Source: Tetrastigma voinierianum (Eukaryota; Streptophyta; Magnoliopsida; Vitales; Vitaceae). Taken from it: a stretch of DNA of 64,000 bases. Where the stretch lies: NCBI GenBank assembly GCA_016808115.1, contig JAEQBH010001511.1:186001-250000 (forward strand), in the 5' to 3' direction. Under the pieces are notes generated by a model. The model was not told where the DNA came from. It saw only the letters and a list, made by a program, of their open reading frames with translations, and did not search any database. The position numbers were made by a program, and so were the translations under genes. This document shows, in pieces, positions 12,300 through 23,876 of the stretch (within the stretch, counting starts at the first letter, position 1; every line of letters starts with the position of its first letter).

Positions 12300-15200
12300 G
12301 AAACGAAAAATACCTCATCCGGAAAAATAAGTGAGGGTACGACACAAGATCTCGAGCCTCCGGCTCCCAAGTGAGCTATTCTCATGATTCTTCCATAAGA
12401 CTTTAACTAATGGAATCACTTTGCTTCTCAACACCTGTTCCAATCTGCACAAGTATCTCCTCATAAGTCAAATTTTCCTTTAACTGCACTGGCTGCTCTC
12501 TCAATACATTTGAAGGATCTGGGATATATTTCCTCAACATCGATACATGGAATGTATCATGAATCCTTGATACCTTTGGGGGTAACTTCAACTTGTAAGC
12601 TACTCGCCTTACTTTGCCCATAACTTCATAAGGTCCTATATATCTCTGACCAAGCTTCCTCAAGCCTCTAAATCTCAACACACCTTTCCAAGGTGAAATC
12701 TTCAAAAGGCTCAGGTCACCTATCTCGAACTACAAGTCTCTACGACGGTTGTCCGCATAACTTTTATGTCTATCTCTTGCTTTCTTCAAGTTATCCCAAC
12801 AACTTTCTACTTTCTCTACTGATCACTAGCTTAGACCTATTAGTCTTCTTTCACCAACTCCTCATCCCAAAGACACTGAGTCCTACATTTCTCTTCGCCA
12901 TACAACGCCTCAAAATGGAGCCATATCTATACCGGCTTCGATAGCTATTGCTGCAGGCAAACCCATTAGTGCTAAGTGAGTATCCCAACTTCCTTTGAAT
13001 TCCAAAGACACAAGCTCAAAGATATCCTCTAACTTCTGAATAGTCCTCTCTGACTGGCCATCCATCGGAGGATGAAATGTTGTGCTGAAGTGTAGGCGAG
13101 TACCTAAAGCTATTTGCAAACTAGGCCAAAACCTAGATGTGAACCTAGGTTCTCAATCTGAAACTATCGAAACTGGAACCCCCTGAAGTCTCACTATCTC
13201 GTCCACATACAATTGGGCCAACTTTTCCAATGAATCCTCAACATTAATCAGAAATGGGCGCATTTCTCATTAATCGATCAACTATTACCCATATCGCATC
13301 ATGTCGCTTCGAGAGTCCGTGGAAGACTTGCCACAAAATCCATAGTAATCTTCTCCCATTTCACACCGAATAGGGAGTAATCAGACTTTCTCCCTCGCTG
13401 GCCTCCGACGCCTCGCTTCACCTAACGACAAAGCTGGGGGCACCTAGAAACGAAACTCGCTATCTCTTTCTTCATCCCATTCCACCAATAATGTTCTTTC
13501 AAAGTCCCGTACATTTTGGTACTACCTGGATGCATAGCATACACAGATGAATGTGCTTCTTCCATAATGTCTCTCTTTAGTTCGCCATACTCTGGCACAC
13601 ACATTCTCTTTCCTTTCACTATCATGCCATCATCTCTAATTTGAAACTCTGCTTTTTTTCCTTTTTCTATCTCTTCCTTAAGCTTAATCATTGCGGATCC
13701 AAAGGATCGCCCGCTTAGGAACTCCACTAGAAGTGGCCCAACATGCAACGGGCTAATAAGGCTCCTCGAACTCAACCTCCAATATCACCCCTATCGCTTC
13801 TCGCATCCAACCAACAAGGGAAGATAACCCGATCTCATGAGACAAAGAACTCTAACGCCACTCAAGGCATCCGCCACGACATTAGCTTTTCCCCGGATGG
13901 TACCGATAGTACAATGAGTCCTTAATCAACTCGAGCCATCTTCTTTGCCTCGTGTTTAACTCGGTGAAAATATATTGAAGACTTTTATGATCTGTAAAGA
14001 TCCTGCAAGGAACATCATATAAATAATGTCTCCATATTTTTAGTGCAACCACGACTGCTATTAGCTCTAAATCGTGTGTAGGGTAATTCTCCTCATGCTT
14101 CTTTAGTTGTCTTGAGGCATATGCAATCACCCTATCATTTTGCATCAAAACACAACCAAGGCCTTGCCTTGAAGCATCACTATAAACCACAAATCCATCT
14201 CTTCCATTGGGTAAAAGCCAGAACCTGAGCTAAGTCAATCTATCTTTCCAACTCCTCGAAACTCTTTGACAGCGCCTACCCAATCATACTTGACATCTTT
14301 TCTGTCGGCCTTAGCCGTTGGGCCGCTATCCTAGAGAACCCCTCAACAAACTTCCTATAGTACCCTACTAAACCAAGGAAGCTCCTGACCTCTGACACAT
14401 TCTTTGGTGGTTTCTAATTTACCACTGCTTCTATTTTCTGGGGATCCACACTCACCCCATCAGCTGAAATGACATGACCTAGGAATGCCACCCGCTGGAG
14501 CCAAACCGACACTTACTCAACTCGCATACAACCGTTGCCCTCAGTGGTCCCAACACAACCTCGTGCTCCTCGAATGTTCCTCCGAACCACCCTCGAATAC
14601 ACTAGGATATCATCAATAAAACATGGCCAACCCATCCAACACGGCCGGAATACTCCTGGGCTCATCAAATCCATAAACGCTGCCTGAGCATTAGTCAAGC
14701 CAAACGGCATCACTAGAAACTCATAATGTCCGTAGCGTGTCCCGACGCACTTTAGAACATCACCCTCCCGCACCTCAACCGATGATACCCCGACCTCAAA
14801 TCTATCTCGAGTACACTCTGGGACCCCCGGGAGCCGATCGAATAACTCATCTATCCTAGGGAGTGGATACTGATTCTGGATGGTAACTTTGTTCACCGCT
14901 CGTAATCTATACACACCGCAAACTCCCATCTTTCTTTCACGAAGAGAATCGAGCTCCCATGGGGATATGTCGGCCGAATGAATCCCTTTACTTAACAATT
15001 CTTCTAACTCGAGCCTAAGCCTCTCAACTCGCAGAGCCATCCTATAAGGAGGAATGGAAATGGGCTCAGCCCATGGGATCAAATCAATGGTGAACTCCAC
15101 CTCTCTTTCTGGAGGTAATCCTACAATATCATCTGGGAATACATCTGGGAACTCTCTAACAACAGGAATCTCATCCATCATAGTCCCCTCATTTCCTGTT

Positions 15201-15620
15201 TCCACCACATAAGCTAGATAACCTTGACAACCCTTATGCAGCATTCTCTACGCTGTCATGGTAGAGATCATACTGGAAGATAACTCTCTACATATTCCCC
15301 TGAACTTAACCTCCAATTTCCCTGGCCTATGCAACTTTACTTCCTTTTTATAACAATCTAATGTGGCTCTATGGCGAGATAGCCAATCCATGCCGAGAAC
15401 AACATCGAAGTCCCCCATATCTAAAGCTACAAGATTCGTTGGGAACTCCTGTCCCCCAATCAAAACTCTACTATCTCTGACTACTCTGTCTGAGAATAAT
15501 GGACTTAATGAGAATCCTCATACGACCTCTAATGATCAATTTATTTGAAGCCATCTAAGAAATGCTTCGATGCAAATGAATGTGTGGCTCTGTCCACTAA
15601 TGTATAAGCATCATGATCAT
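12300..15620 (-). pseudogene. pol: Chromovirus pol (protease, RT, RNase H, integrase), broken
   Basis: Reading minus strand from 15620: protease with the active-site region decayed to LVDRATHSF (usual VDSGATHSF), then FDVVLGMDWLSRH (15248-15463). RT (14513-15244) has PYRMA, the VNKVTIQNQYPLPRIDELFD block and the catalytic FIDDILVYS. RNase H (13882-14190) has VYSDAS, YPTHDLELIAVVVALKIWRHY and FTDHKSLQYIF. The integrase HHCC region (13422-13775) includes HPGSTKMYGTLKEHYWW. Part of the catalytic core is at 12910-13119 (TFHPPMDGQSERTIQKLED), the GPYEVMGKVRRVAYKLKLP domain is at 12403-12705, and TWEPE...YPHLF near 12330-12380 is a chromodomain-like tail. Frameshifts and stops separate these blocks, so no polyprotein can be made. 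Confidence 0.88.
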
Positions 15621-15804
15621 GATAGAAATAATACATAAAGGGACCACATCCGAGCCGCATCCGCATCTTGCCGGGTCACAAGATATACTCGCCTCGGGTG
15701 CGTCTGTCAGATCCTCGGGGCACCGCCCTACCTCTACCACAGCCACCTCCGCCGGGACACCTCCTCGAAGACCCGATGCGCGTGCTCATCTCTGCACAGG
15801 GTAG

Positions 15805-16951
15805 CTAGATCAAGCACCATGTCTCCGCACCAATCAGCTGAGGGCACTCCCTAATGAAATGGCCTTTCCCCGCCACAAAGGGAAACACCTCAGACCAATC
15901 TCCCACATTCTCCATGGTGTCGCTTTCGACATATATGACATACAAGAGGAATAATTGGTGCCACCGCTTAGAAACCTGGGGCCTCACTGATCCCCGATCA
16001 GAGATACTCTCCGACCACCTCGGGCCTCTATAACCTCGGCTTCTTGCTTTTCTTCTAATTGCATCGCCCCGAGCTTTGTCGGGACGTGCCCGGTGCACTC
16101 CTCTTACCTTACTTTCCTACCTACTTTGATACATAGCCGTGGTACCTTGCTCAACTCCCCTCGTGAGCGGCCCCCCAACTAAGTCCCCAAATCTATTCCG
16201 AGGAACCACTCGATAAATGCACTCGATCCCAGGCTGTAATCCCGATAAAAACTTTTGCACTCGTGACTTCATCCGCTTGGAATATAGGGAACCAATCTAA
16301 CTAATTCCGAGAACTTTTCTCATATTCGACACCGATATGTTCTTCTCTCGTTTCAATTTGAAGAACTCCTCAATTTTCGAATCCTTGCGACTCGAGGAAA
16401 GAGGTAAACCTACGTTGAACTCTCGCTGGAAATCGTCCCATGATATGCCATTAGGATAATTTCTCCCTCTCCACAAATGGCCCCACCACCTTGAAATTGG
16501 CCTTCCACGTAAAACCGGAAAACAAGACCCTTTGCTCATCCGTGCGTACCCCATAACTCCATAAATTTTATTTTCGGTCTAACCATAACCAGCCGCTCGA
16601 TCACCACTTGCTATGGCTCGCGCCAAGCTTCTCGTGACCTCTCTATCGACCCTCCTGTGTCTCTTCAACAACCTCTCTGTGGTGGTGGAGGTCAGCGACC
16701 GCCGACCGGTCGCTATGACTACTAACTGCGGCAATCTATGCCACTCGCTCGCCGTAAATAATCCCGCACTCCTCGAGCTCCCCGTGGCCCGCATGGTCCA
16801 CCGACCTGGAGGCCGATTCATAGAGGCTTATAGTGGAACCAACTACGTGCTCATCTCTGGTGCAATCGTAGGACGCCCTAAAACCACCGAATAACTCTCC
16901 CAGATCTAATTCTCTACGTCCTCTCCCACCCGATAGTGTCAGAATTTCCAA
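15805..16951 (-). pseudogene. gag: Chromovirus gag, broken
   Basis: Minus-strand capsid-like segment at 16297-16554 includes GRNYPNGISWDDFQREFN and KIEEFFKLKRE, matching the conserved gag block of plant gypsy elements (family usual: NGISWDEFKREFN...KVEEFLKLKQ). A CCHC zinc-knuckle remnant GKGHFIRECPQL lies at 15805-15900. The N-terminal part (16560-16951) is readable only in pieces in different frames. Neighbouring protease and RT follow downstream on the same strand. Confidence 0.75.
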
Positions 16952-17090
16952 AATAACTATTTAATACTTTGAATTACTTGATATGCATGTACTTTAAGTT
17001 TGAACATGCATGGTTGCTAATACTTATGATCCGATACCACTGCGTGGTATCATCTTTACTCACGTCCCAGTTATTATATACAACCCGGCT

Positions 17091-17102
17091 TCTCCGATAC
17101 CA
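17091..17102 (-). other. Primer-binding site of the nested chromovirus
   Basis: Minus strand TGGTATCGGAGA, two bases after the LTR end. It matches 10 of 12 positions of TGGTATCAGAGC, the complement of initiator tRNA-Met used by many plant LTR elements. Confidence 0.75.
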
Positions 17103-17104
17103 CC

Positions 17105-20097
17105 TGACACACCCCACCCCTTCCAAAGGGCGACGCGTGCCGCCCACCCACAAATCCCCCACCCATTACCTCACGACTGAACTCCATAAGCCGTCGTACG
17201 CTTGGCCGAAACCTCCTATAAAAATTTTTCTTTTATTTATAATCAGATTTGGTAAAATCTAGCAAATGAAAAACTTCTTTGCAAAGATGACTCAACGCGA
17301 CATAGTCAAATTCCAAATCCTATACATCCAATTTACACTATATCCAAAAATATGGCAACCAGCATACCAACACATTCTCACAAAACTACTCTACGCATAC
17401 ATATGCTCCATTATACAAGTTCAAAGTATTTCCTTACACAATATTCTTAATTACAAAGATCGATATAAATGTCGAGAATCCTAACTGGGCCCACGTCCTG
17501 GAGTGTCTCAGACTGAAAATAGTTTTTAAAATACAAAAATAATGAGCCAAACGAGCCTGAGTGTATGTTTTATAAAATGTTTTTTTTTTCCGAACATCTC
17601 AAAACTCGTAAACTTTCTTTTTACAATTATTTTCCGTGTTTTTACTTTGCTTCGCTTACTTGCTTAAAGTTTCTATAACTTTTCTTACTGTTTATGTTTG
17701 TACTGCCGCTTTTAAAAGTTTCTATAAAACTTTAATACTTGCTTGCTTGCTTTGTTTTGCTTTTCTTAAAAGCTTATAAAACTCTCATTTCTTCTTTGCT
17801 TAGAAGTTTATAAAACTTCAAAAGTTCGCGCTTGTTTTTATCTTGCTTCGAAGTTTCTTAAAACCTTTCACAAACTCTTTGTTTTTAAAAGTTTCTCAAA
17901 ACTTTTTCATAAAAACGGAAATGGGCCAACCGCACGCTGAAAATAAAACGGAGCCCTGCTCAACCGCTTGCTTTAAAACTCCGAAAGCCTCAGCGAGTCG
18001 GGGAACCAAATCTGGGCCGATTTTAAAACCGTATATTATGCTTATAAAACATCAAACCACCGAGCCCATTTTGCTTACTCGTATTCCCTAAATGAACACC
18101 GAAGCCCGGGCGACCATGCCTGGAAGGACCCGTGTCCGCATCACCTTTTTTCCTGAATATGGTGGAATCGACCCGGGCCGCCATCACCATAATTTGGGCT
18201 TAGGAGCTCATAACCTTATATACTCCTCGTACGTGCCACTTCCGCCCCTTTAAACTACGACGATGTCTCAGCCACACCAAAGAAACTAAAAATGCATGTA
18301 GAGATCCAACACCATCGCAAGCATCGCATCTGAATACCTCCGACCATTTTCTTGCTTAGAACTAGGGAAGGCCTATTTTCACAATTTTTTCTTTTTGCTT
18401 GTTTGCTTGTTGTTTCTTTTGAAAAATTATTTTTACAATTTAAAACCATTTGCTTGTCATTGTTTAAAATTATTGAATTATTCAAAAATCATTATTTATT
18501 GTTATAGAAAATATTATAATTTAAAACTATTATTTATTATTATTAAAATATTTATAATTCAAAATCATTGCTGTTTTCTAATCATATCGCTGCTTTTTGA
18601 AAGGGTTGGTAAATTAAAATCATAAATATTTAAAGTAAACATGAGGAATGAATAATAATACACTAGATTTAAATGAAGTAGAATATCACCTATTATTAAA
18701 CTCAAAGACGCCCACAACTTTCCCGCCTCGCTAAATTCTACACACTCGATGTATTAGATCATTACACGTCAAGACAACTAAACACTTCAGACACTTTCAT
18801 GTTTAAAATTAAAATTTTCGTAAAATACGTAGCCCCAAATGCCATTCACAAGATACTGGGCTACATTCTGCACTGGGTTTTACTTTCCATATACCTAAAA
18901 ACACCCAAAAACATTCGAAAAATTCCGTCCACCATTCAATAAAACTCGAAATTTTAACCAAACCGGTCTAAAAAATACCCACCCAACTCCCCGACTGTCC
19001 TGAAAATAGTCCCAAAATTTCCTAAAAATTCCTAAACTCAATCTAAAAAATTTTCTGACCGAAATTCTACGGCCTCTGCTAATATCTCCAAGCCATTATA
19101 TACTTGAGCCGGTAAATAACACAAGTGAGAAAACTTACCTCTTCAGCTTAATTAAAAGTTTCAAGATTTTGGGGTGGTCCACTTTTTAGTAGTTTCTGTC
19201 ACAGAGAGAATCTTCTACCTACTGTCCCAGTGCTGGCCACTCATTAATGACTATCCGAAAAACTAAAAATTTCCGTGCTTTCGCATATTTACCTAAATTA
19301 TCGGTGAAATCATGTGTTTTTGGTACTCACGCTGCACTCTCGCCGCAAAGACTCTTCGTGTTTATCCCGACAAAAATCCGACTGGGCCGATTAGAACCGG
19401 TAGGTTAAAACTAAAAGAATAAAATTTAAAAAATATCTCCTTCCCCAGTTCGTTCTCCGTCATTCTCCGTCTGATCAAGAGGTTTGTTACTTTTATTTTA
19501 TATTTTTTTTCTTTTTTAGGTGGGACCCACGTGTCCCTTTTTCTTCTTTCGTCCATTTCTCATGTACTCTAAACAATTTATTTTTGGCTCCTGCCAATTT
19601 TATTTATCCTAAACGAATATTCTTTATATACTAAAATTTTTCAGATTTTTCTAAAATCCCTGCTTTCGTGCCACTCTAAACCTATCGCCTAAATTTAAAA
19701 TATTCGACCGTTCCTCGAAATTAAACGAACTTCTTTTCTAGGTCACTAGATTTCGCGAGATCTAACTTAACTACTCATTCCTGCTTCACATCCGAGATCT
19801 GCAGCACTTTCGATACTTCCCCGAACTATTTTTACAATTTACGGTTATTATTTTACTATTTAAACTTCCATTAATTATACTTTCACCTCACTTTCTTAAA
19901 TTGTAAATTTGTCCTCAAGCATTTAAATACTGCAACTAACTTCTTGAAATTCCTACTACGGTCCATCTCTAACTTAATTATGCCTCCACATATCCTTTTT
20001 GCTGGTCTAATAATTATACCCTTTGCTTTAAGTACCAAAATTCTGTTCCAAAATTTATAATTTCCTAATTTCATCTCCCAAATACTACAATGTGACA
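17105..20097 (-). repeat. 5' LTR of the nested chromovirus
   Basis: On the plus strand it begins TGACACACCCC at 17105 and ends CTACAATGTGACA at 20097, giving TG...CA termini. The element's 5' to 3' direction is minus. It contains the same internal tracts as the partner LTR but is peppered with differences, many at CpG-rich spots. Confidence 0.85.
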
Positions 20098-20462
20098 CTA
20101 CTCTTAGTGGCACCCCATGAGTTTACTTATTTGATACTTTCTTGACAAACATATATAAGAGTAAAATATTAATTTAATTTGCTGCTCAAAGAGTAAGGTG
20201 GGAGACGATGCCGAAGGGAACTAAATCAATGAGGCCTAGGTTGTGTTTTCTTGTTAGGGTTATGAGAACTCCATTCTCAAGATTTCTTGACTGTCTTTAT
20301 CTTCTTTCCATCGGTGTTCCAAAAGAAAATGGAGTTTAAGGTTTGGAGATAAAAAGAAAGGGGGGTGTGAAAGAGAACGTCGTGTTTTTGTTTTGTTTTG
20401 TTTTTTTTTTTTTTTTTTTTTTTCTGGCTTAGGATTAACTTAGGTGCCGTATGAGGTGGATT
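20098..20462. other. MULE 5' leader, right of the nested chromovirus
   Basis: Remaining MULE sequence between the chromovirus and the right TIR. It holds a T23 tract (20401-20423) and no open frame. Together with 7830-9152 it would have been contiguous leader before the retrotransposon inserted. Confidence 0.6.
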
Positions 20463-20600
20463 TTAGACAACGGTATTTTTGTTCAATAATATACACTCAG
20501 CATATATTTTTCCAAATTAACATCTTGTTATTGGATTATCAAAATTTTGGTTTAAAAGTCTCAATATTTCCAAATTGACAGCCTATAACCTACTTTTCTC
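20463..20600 (-). repeat. MULE right terminal inverted repeat
   Basis: Reverse complement of the left TIR, ending exactly at the 9-bp target duplication. Because the transposase runs on the minus strand, this TIR should carry its promoter. No single promoter element can be assigned by eye. Confidence 0.85.
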
Positions 20601-20609
20601 ATAAAATAA
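20601..20609. repeat. MULE target-site duplication, right copy
   Basis: ATAAAATAA, directly abutting the right TIR and identical to 2759-2767. The 9-bp length fits Mutator-superfamily transposition. Confidence 0.88.
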
Positions 20610-21963
20610 AGATAGAAAGACAAAATCTGTCATAATCTGCTTGCAAAGTTGTAGATTTTGTTTCAAAGGAACCACGATAAGAACATTAACCCATATACCG
20701 ACGAGGAGGAGCTAATAATTCACTTGAGTCGATAGGATATCAATTAAATCATGTAGACACTTAATAATACTCCCAGATATAGATTGTATAAATAAGTGTT
20801 TTTGGGATGCCCAGCACACAACATTTCCACCAACATAATCAGAATTCCTCTCACCTATGTGTGTAATATTCTTTCGTATGTTCATCCTTACGCATGAGAA
20901 GTAGCTAGTCTCGTCTTGAAGTTCTTATATCAAAAGCTTGCATTAGTGGAAAGACTAAGGTGAAGGTTAGCTTTTGATTTAACGCCTAAAGCTATTCAAA
21001 TTTTCAAGATTAAGTTGTTTGTTTTTAAAATTTTCACGACTTATCAATAAATTTTAAAAAAGTTCACAAAAAGTGAAATATTTGGCTTTTTCTATTTTAA
21101 AAGTCATTTTCCACCAAAAATGTTAAAAAAACTCCATCATTGCCTAAAAGGAGCATAAGGACGAAGAACGCCACTACTACATGATAATCTGGAGTGGCTT
21201 GAGACGGCGCGTCCCATCTCGAATTCTACATTTATTTTTTTCAATTCCCAAACCTATCTCATTTAAAAAATTAAATGGGGCAGGACGGGGATGGGAAAAT
21301 TCCCAAACCTGTTCCATTTACATTTTAATTTTTGTTTTTATTTTTTATTTTTTATTTTTTTATATTTGCTTTTTTATTTTTATTATATTAAATTAATATA
21401 ATTCATAAAAAATAAAAATATTATGAATTTTTATAAATTATTTATTAAAAAACATTCTAATAATAATAATTATTAATTATATTAAAGTATAAAATAAAAT
21501 AATAAAAAATTATTTTTAAAATATAACCAGGACGGGGTGGGGTGGGGCGGGTCGGGAGTAACAATACATGAACCCGTCTCGATTTGAGAAAATAAACCAA
21601 AACCTGCTAAAAACCAAATTACAGTTAAACCAAACCCGTCCCATTAACGGGTTGGCGGAACCCGAAATAACCCGCCCTGCCACATCCTACCACTACCAAA
21701 TATTAAAAACAAATAACTAATATTTGAATGTTATTAGCAACACTCAAAGATTGCTTAAAAAGTCACCCAAAGATTATGAAAAAACAACGCTGAACCTAAG
21801 TCCGTGACAAGAAGCTAGACGGGGGCATCCATCACTATCGCCCACAAGTCGCTCGCATCATTACAAATGTGTAAGAGCATTTATAAACATCACCCTTCTC
21901 TATGAGAAGTGATCTAGTTCTGCTTCAAGTTTCTGATCGGCGATCGCATTAGTGGAAAGACTA

Positions 21964-22757
21964 GGTGGTGTTTGTTTTTTGACTTAATGCTGAAAGCTAT
22001 TCAGTTTTCAGCATTAAGCTGTTTGTTTTTTAAAATTTTCACGACTTATTGCTGAAATTTTTTAAAAAAGTTCTGAATAAAAAAAGTGAAAATATTTGGC
22101 CTTTTCTATTCAGAAAAAGTCATTTTCCACTAAAATAAGAAAAACTTTATCGTTGTCCAACAAGGAGAAGGGCTAGCAATACACACTACTACGGATGACA
22201 ATGGGGAGGGTTTGGGACGAGGCTTACTCCCATCCTAACACAAACATTTATTTTTTCCACTTCCAAACTTGCCTCATTTAAAAATTAAACAGACTAAACT
22301 GGGACGAAAATTCTCAAACCTATCCTGCTACATTTGATTTTTGCTTTATTTTTATTTTTATATTTGATTTTTATTTTTATTATATTAAAATTAATATATA
22401 TCATAAAAATAAAAAAAATATTATGAAGTTTTATAAATTATTTATTAAAAAACATTCTAATTATTATTATTTATATTAAAGTATAAAATAAAATAATAAA
22501 AAATTATTTTTAAAATATAATCGGGGTGGGGCGGGAGTAACAATACCTACTAAAAACCCGATTACAATTAAACGAAACTCGTCTCATTAAGAGCGAGACA
22601 TGACGAGAACCCGAAATAATCCGTCCCATTGCCATCCTTACTCGTTACCCAATGTTAAAAAACAAACAACTTAATACTTAATGCTATTAAGTACTATTCA
22701 GCATTAAGCTCAAAAAAAAGTTCTATTTAGTATTAAGTAAAAAAAACAAATACTACC
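21964..22757. mobile_element. MITE-like element with long subterminal inverted repeats (unit 2 copy)
   Basis: Starts GGTGGTGTTTGTTTTTTGAC and ends with the inverted counterpart (...GTAAAAAAAACAAATACTACC). 'CTTAATGCTGAA'-type motifs recur inverted at both ends. TA flanks both ends (CTA before, TAA after), compatible with a TA- or TWA-target family such as PIF/Harbinger-derived Tourist-like MITEs; the superfamily is inference. No transposase inside. A second short element is inserted at 22193-22637. Confidence 0.6.
22193..22637. mobile_element. Short inverted-terminal element nested in the MITE
   Basis: Begins GGATGACAATGGGGAGGG and ends ...CCGTCCCATTGCCATCC, an imperfect terminal inverted repeat of about 17 bp with GC-rich subterminal blocks and an AT-rich core. 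The homologous but more diverged copy lies in unit 1 (about 21180-21690). No clear target duplication and no coding capacity. Confidence 0.55.
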
Positions 22758-22830
22758 TAAGTCCGGGACAAGAAGCTAGACAAGGACATCCACTTGTTGG
22801 TATCATTACAAAAGAGTAAAATCCCGAAAG

Positions 22831-23384
22831 CAACCGTTTTGGTTCAACTGATCGAACCGAGTAGACTGCCGATTAGTATTTACCGACAAAGAGGTCAGCC
22901 TTATGGAAGGTTTCAACCCTTTGAGACTATAGGAGATCATGATGTTTTAGGCAATAATCAGCTAAACTGGACCAACTTATTCCTACTAAATAAGTTAGGA
23001 CGGAAACAGTAGTTCAAGATGGAGGATATCGACACCATTGATACTCTCTTCTTAGTGCTAATGATGTTGATGAATCCATCTTAAAACAATTAAAAGACTT
23101 GCCAAAACACTGTCAAACGAATTTGATTCCATCAAGGATCAAATCGAAGAAATGAAAGATGAAATACAAGACCAAAAATCAAGAAAATAAGGTTTCCAGA
23201 AGATGTGGATGGAAGAATCTTGAAACTGTAAAATGAAGTTAAGAACTTGAGCGAGATGGTAAAAGCAGTTGCCGACAGGTTTGGGATTGCCTTACTAGTG
23301 TGAAGGAAGGTAACGTACATGAGGTGTCCTGAACGGGTCCGTACACACACGAAAGACACTTTTAATTCATATCATACCTAGATT
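22831..23384. other. Unassigned interval with a broken coiled-coil-like frame
   Basis: Short plus-strand frames. Around 23085-23280 the translation is rich in K/E/D heptad-like residues (for example EFDSIKDQIEEMKDEIQDQ) but is cut by frameshifts. The family is not recognised. It may be the remnant of a mobile-element structural gene, but nothing diagnostic is present. Confidence 0.25.
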
Positions 23385-23505
23385 AATCTCCATTCGAGTT
23401 GAGATAGATCATAAGGACAATAAAGTTGCATTCCCAGGGCTCGAACTCGAGACCTTTAGTTAAGCTAGAAAAGATCTCAATCATCTCACCTACATATTCG
23501 ATGAT
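23385..23505 (-). repeat. tRNA-derived SINE-like sequence
   Basis: Minus strand carries GAGTTCGAGCCCT (23436-23448), a good RNA polymerase III B box. An A-box-like segment (GTAGGTGAGATGATTGAGAT) lies 30-45 nt upstream on the same strand. No clear 3' tail or target duplication was found. Confidence 0.5.
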
Positions 23506-23599
23506 ATGTATTGTGTATATTGTCTTTAGGAGTATATTTATGCTCTCTATACTTGAAGTAGAGAGCAATAGTATGAACTATGGAGTCTTTGAGAGCTCT

Positions 23600-23800
23600 C
23601 TCTCTCTCTCTCCTCTCATTTTCTTTATAGGAGTCTTGTTCCAAACCAATACAATTTAAAAAAAAAAAAAAAAACTAGAATAGTTTGAAAAGTAAAGTAA
23701 TGTCCAAAAATACGTATTTGAATGACACAGATTAGAAATTTTGTTAATATTATCTCAATCAATGACTAAGGCATTAACTTAAAAAAAAAAAAAAAATTCA
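23600..23800. repeat. Simple repeats: (CT)n and two poly-A tracts
   Basis: (CT)n at about 23600-23617, an A tract of about 17 at 23658-23675 and a second of about 17 at 23780-23796. No gene in the surrounding 300 bases. Confidence 0.85.
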
Positions 23801-23876
23801 ATGTGGTAGCTAGTAACTATGGTATTGTTGATATGTATACTAGTATCAATAGTTTAAGCATTATTTTGGTTTTCAC

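Larger units (their letters stand above)
9153..20097 (-). mobile_element. Complete Ty3/gypsy chromovirus nested in the MULE
   Basis: Two direct LTRs of about 3.0 kb (9153-12177 and 17105-20097) bracket an internal region of about 4.9 kb coding on the minus strand. The order is gag, zinc knuckle, protease, RT, RNase H, integrase and a chromodomain-like tail (YPHLF). On the minus strand the 5' LTR is 17105-20097, ending ...GGGGTGTGTCA directly before a tRNA-Met-type primer site. A five-base target duplication could not be identified with confidence; CTACT follows 20097, and the left boundary is blurred by divergence. The LTRs differ by many substitutions and indels, so the insertion is not recent. 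The Tekay/Del-like assignment rests on motif order and is inference. Confidence 0.88.
2768..20600 (-). mobile_element. Mutator-like element (MULE) with long TIRs, interrupted by a chromovirus
   Basis: The left end (GAGAAAAGTAGGTTATGG from 2768) and right end (same sequence inverted, ending at 20600) are long terminal inverted repeats. The element is flanked by a perfect 9-bp direct repeat ATAAAATAA at 2759-2767 and 20601-20609, the TSD length diagnostic of Mutator. Inside is a minus-strand MULE transposase (5460-7829), so the transposase 5' side faces the right TIR. A complete Ty3/gypsy element (about 9153-20097) lies between the right TIR/leader and the transposase. Subtracting it leaves a MULE of about 6.9 kb. 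The transposase is broken, so the element is dead unless mobilised in trans. Confidence 0.9.
20855..22830. repeat. Tandem duplication of a ~1-kb segment carrying nested MITEs
   Basis: Unit 1 (about 20855-21870) and unit 2 (about 21870-22830) are collinear. Both start with 'ATGAGAAGT', share GCATTAGTGGAAAGACTA (20940 and 21949), an 'AAAATTTTCACGACTTAT' block, a GGGGTGGGG(C)GGG block (about 21534 and 22525), and end with 'CTAAGTCCG(T/G)GACAAGAAGCTAGAC'. The middle is nearly identical AT-rich sequence (near 21400-21520 and 22390-22510). Unit 1 has lost several short blocks. Coordinates were set by eye. Confidence 0.75.

Noticed and set aside
16613..16894. 93-residue plus-strand frame
   Set aside because: Antisense shadow of the chromovirus gag N-terminal region.
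22796..22812. TTGGTATCATTAC as a retroelement primer-binding site
   Set aside because: Only the first eight bases match the tRNA-Met-type PBS, and no LTR pair or gag-pol could be associated.
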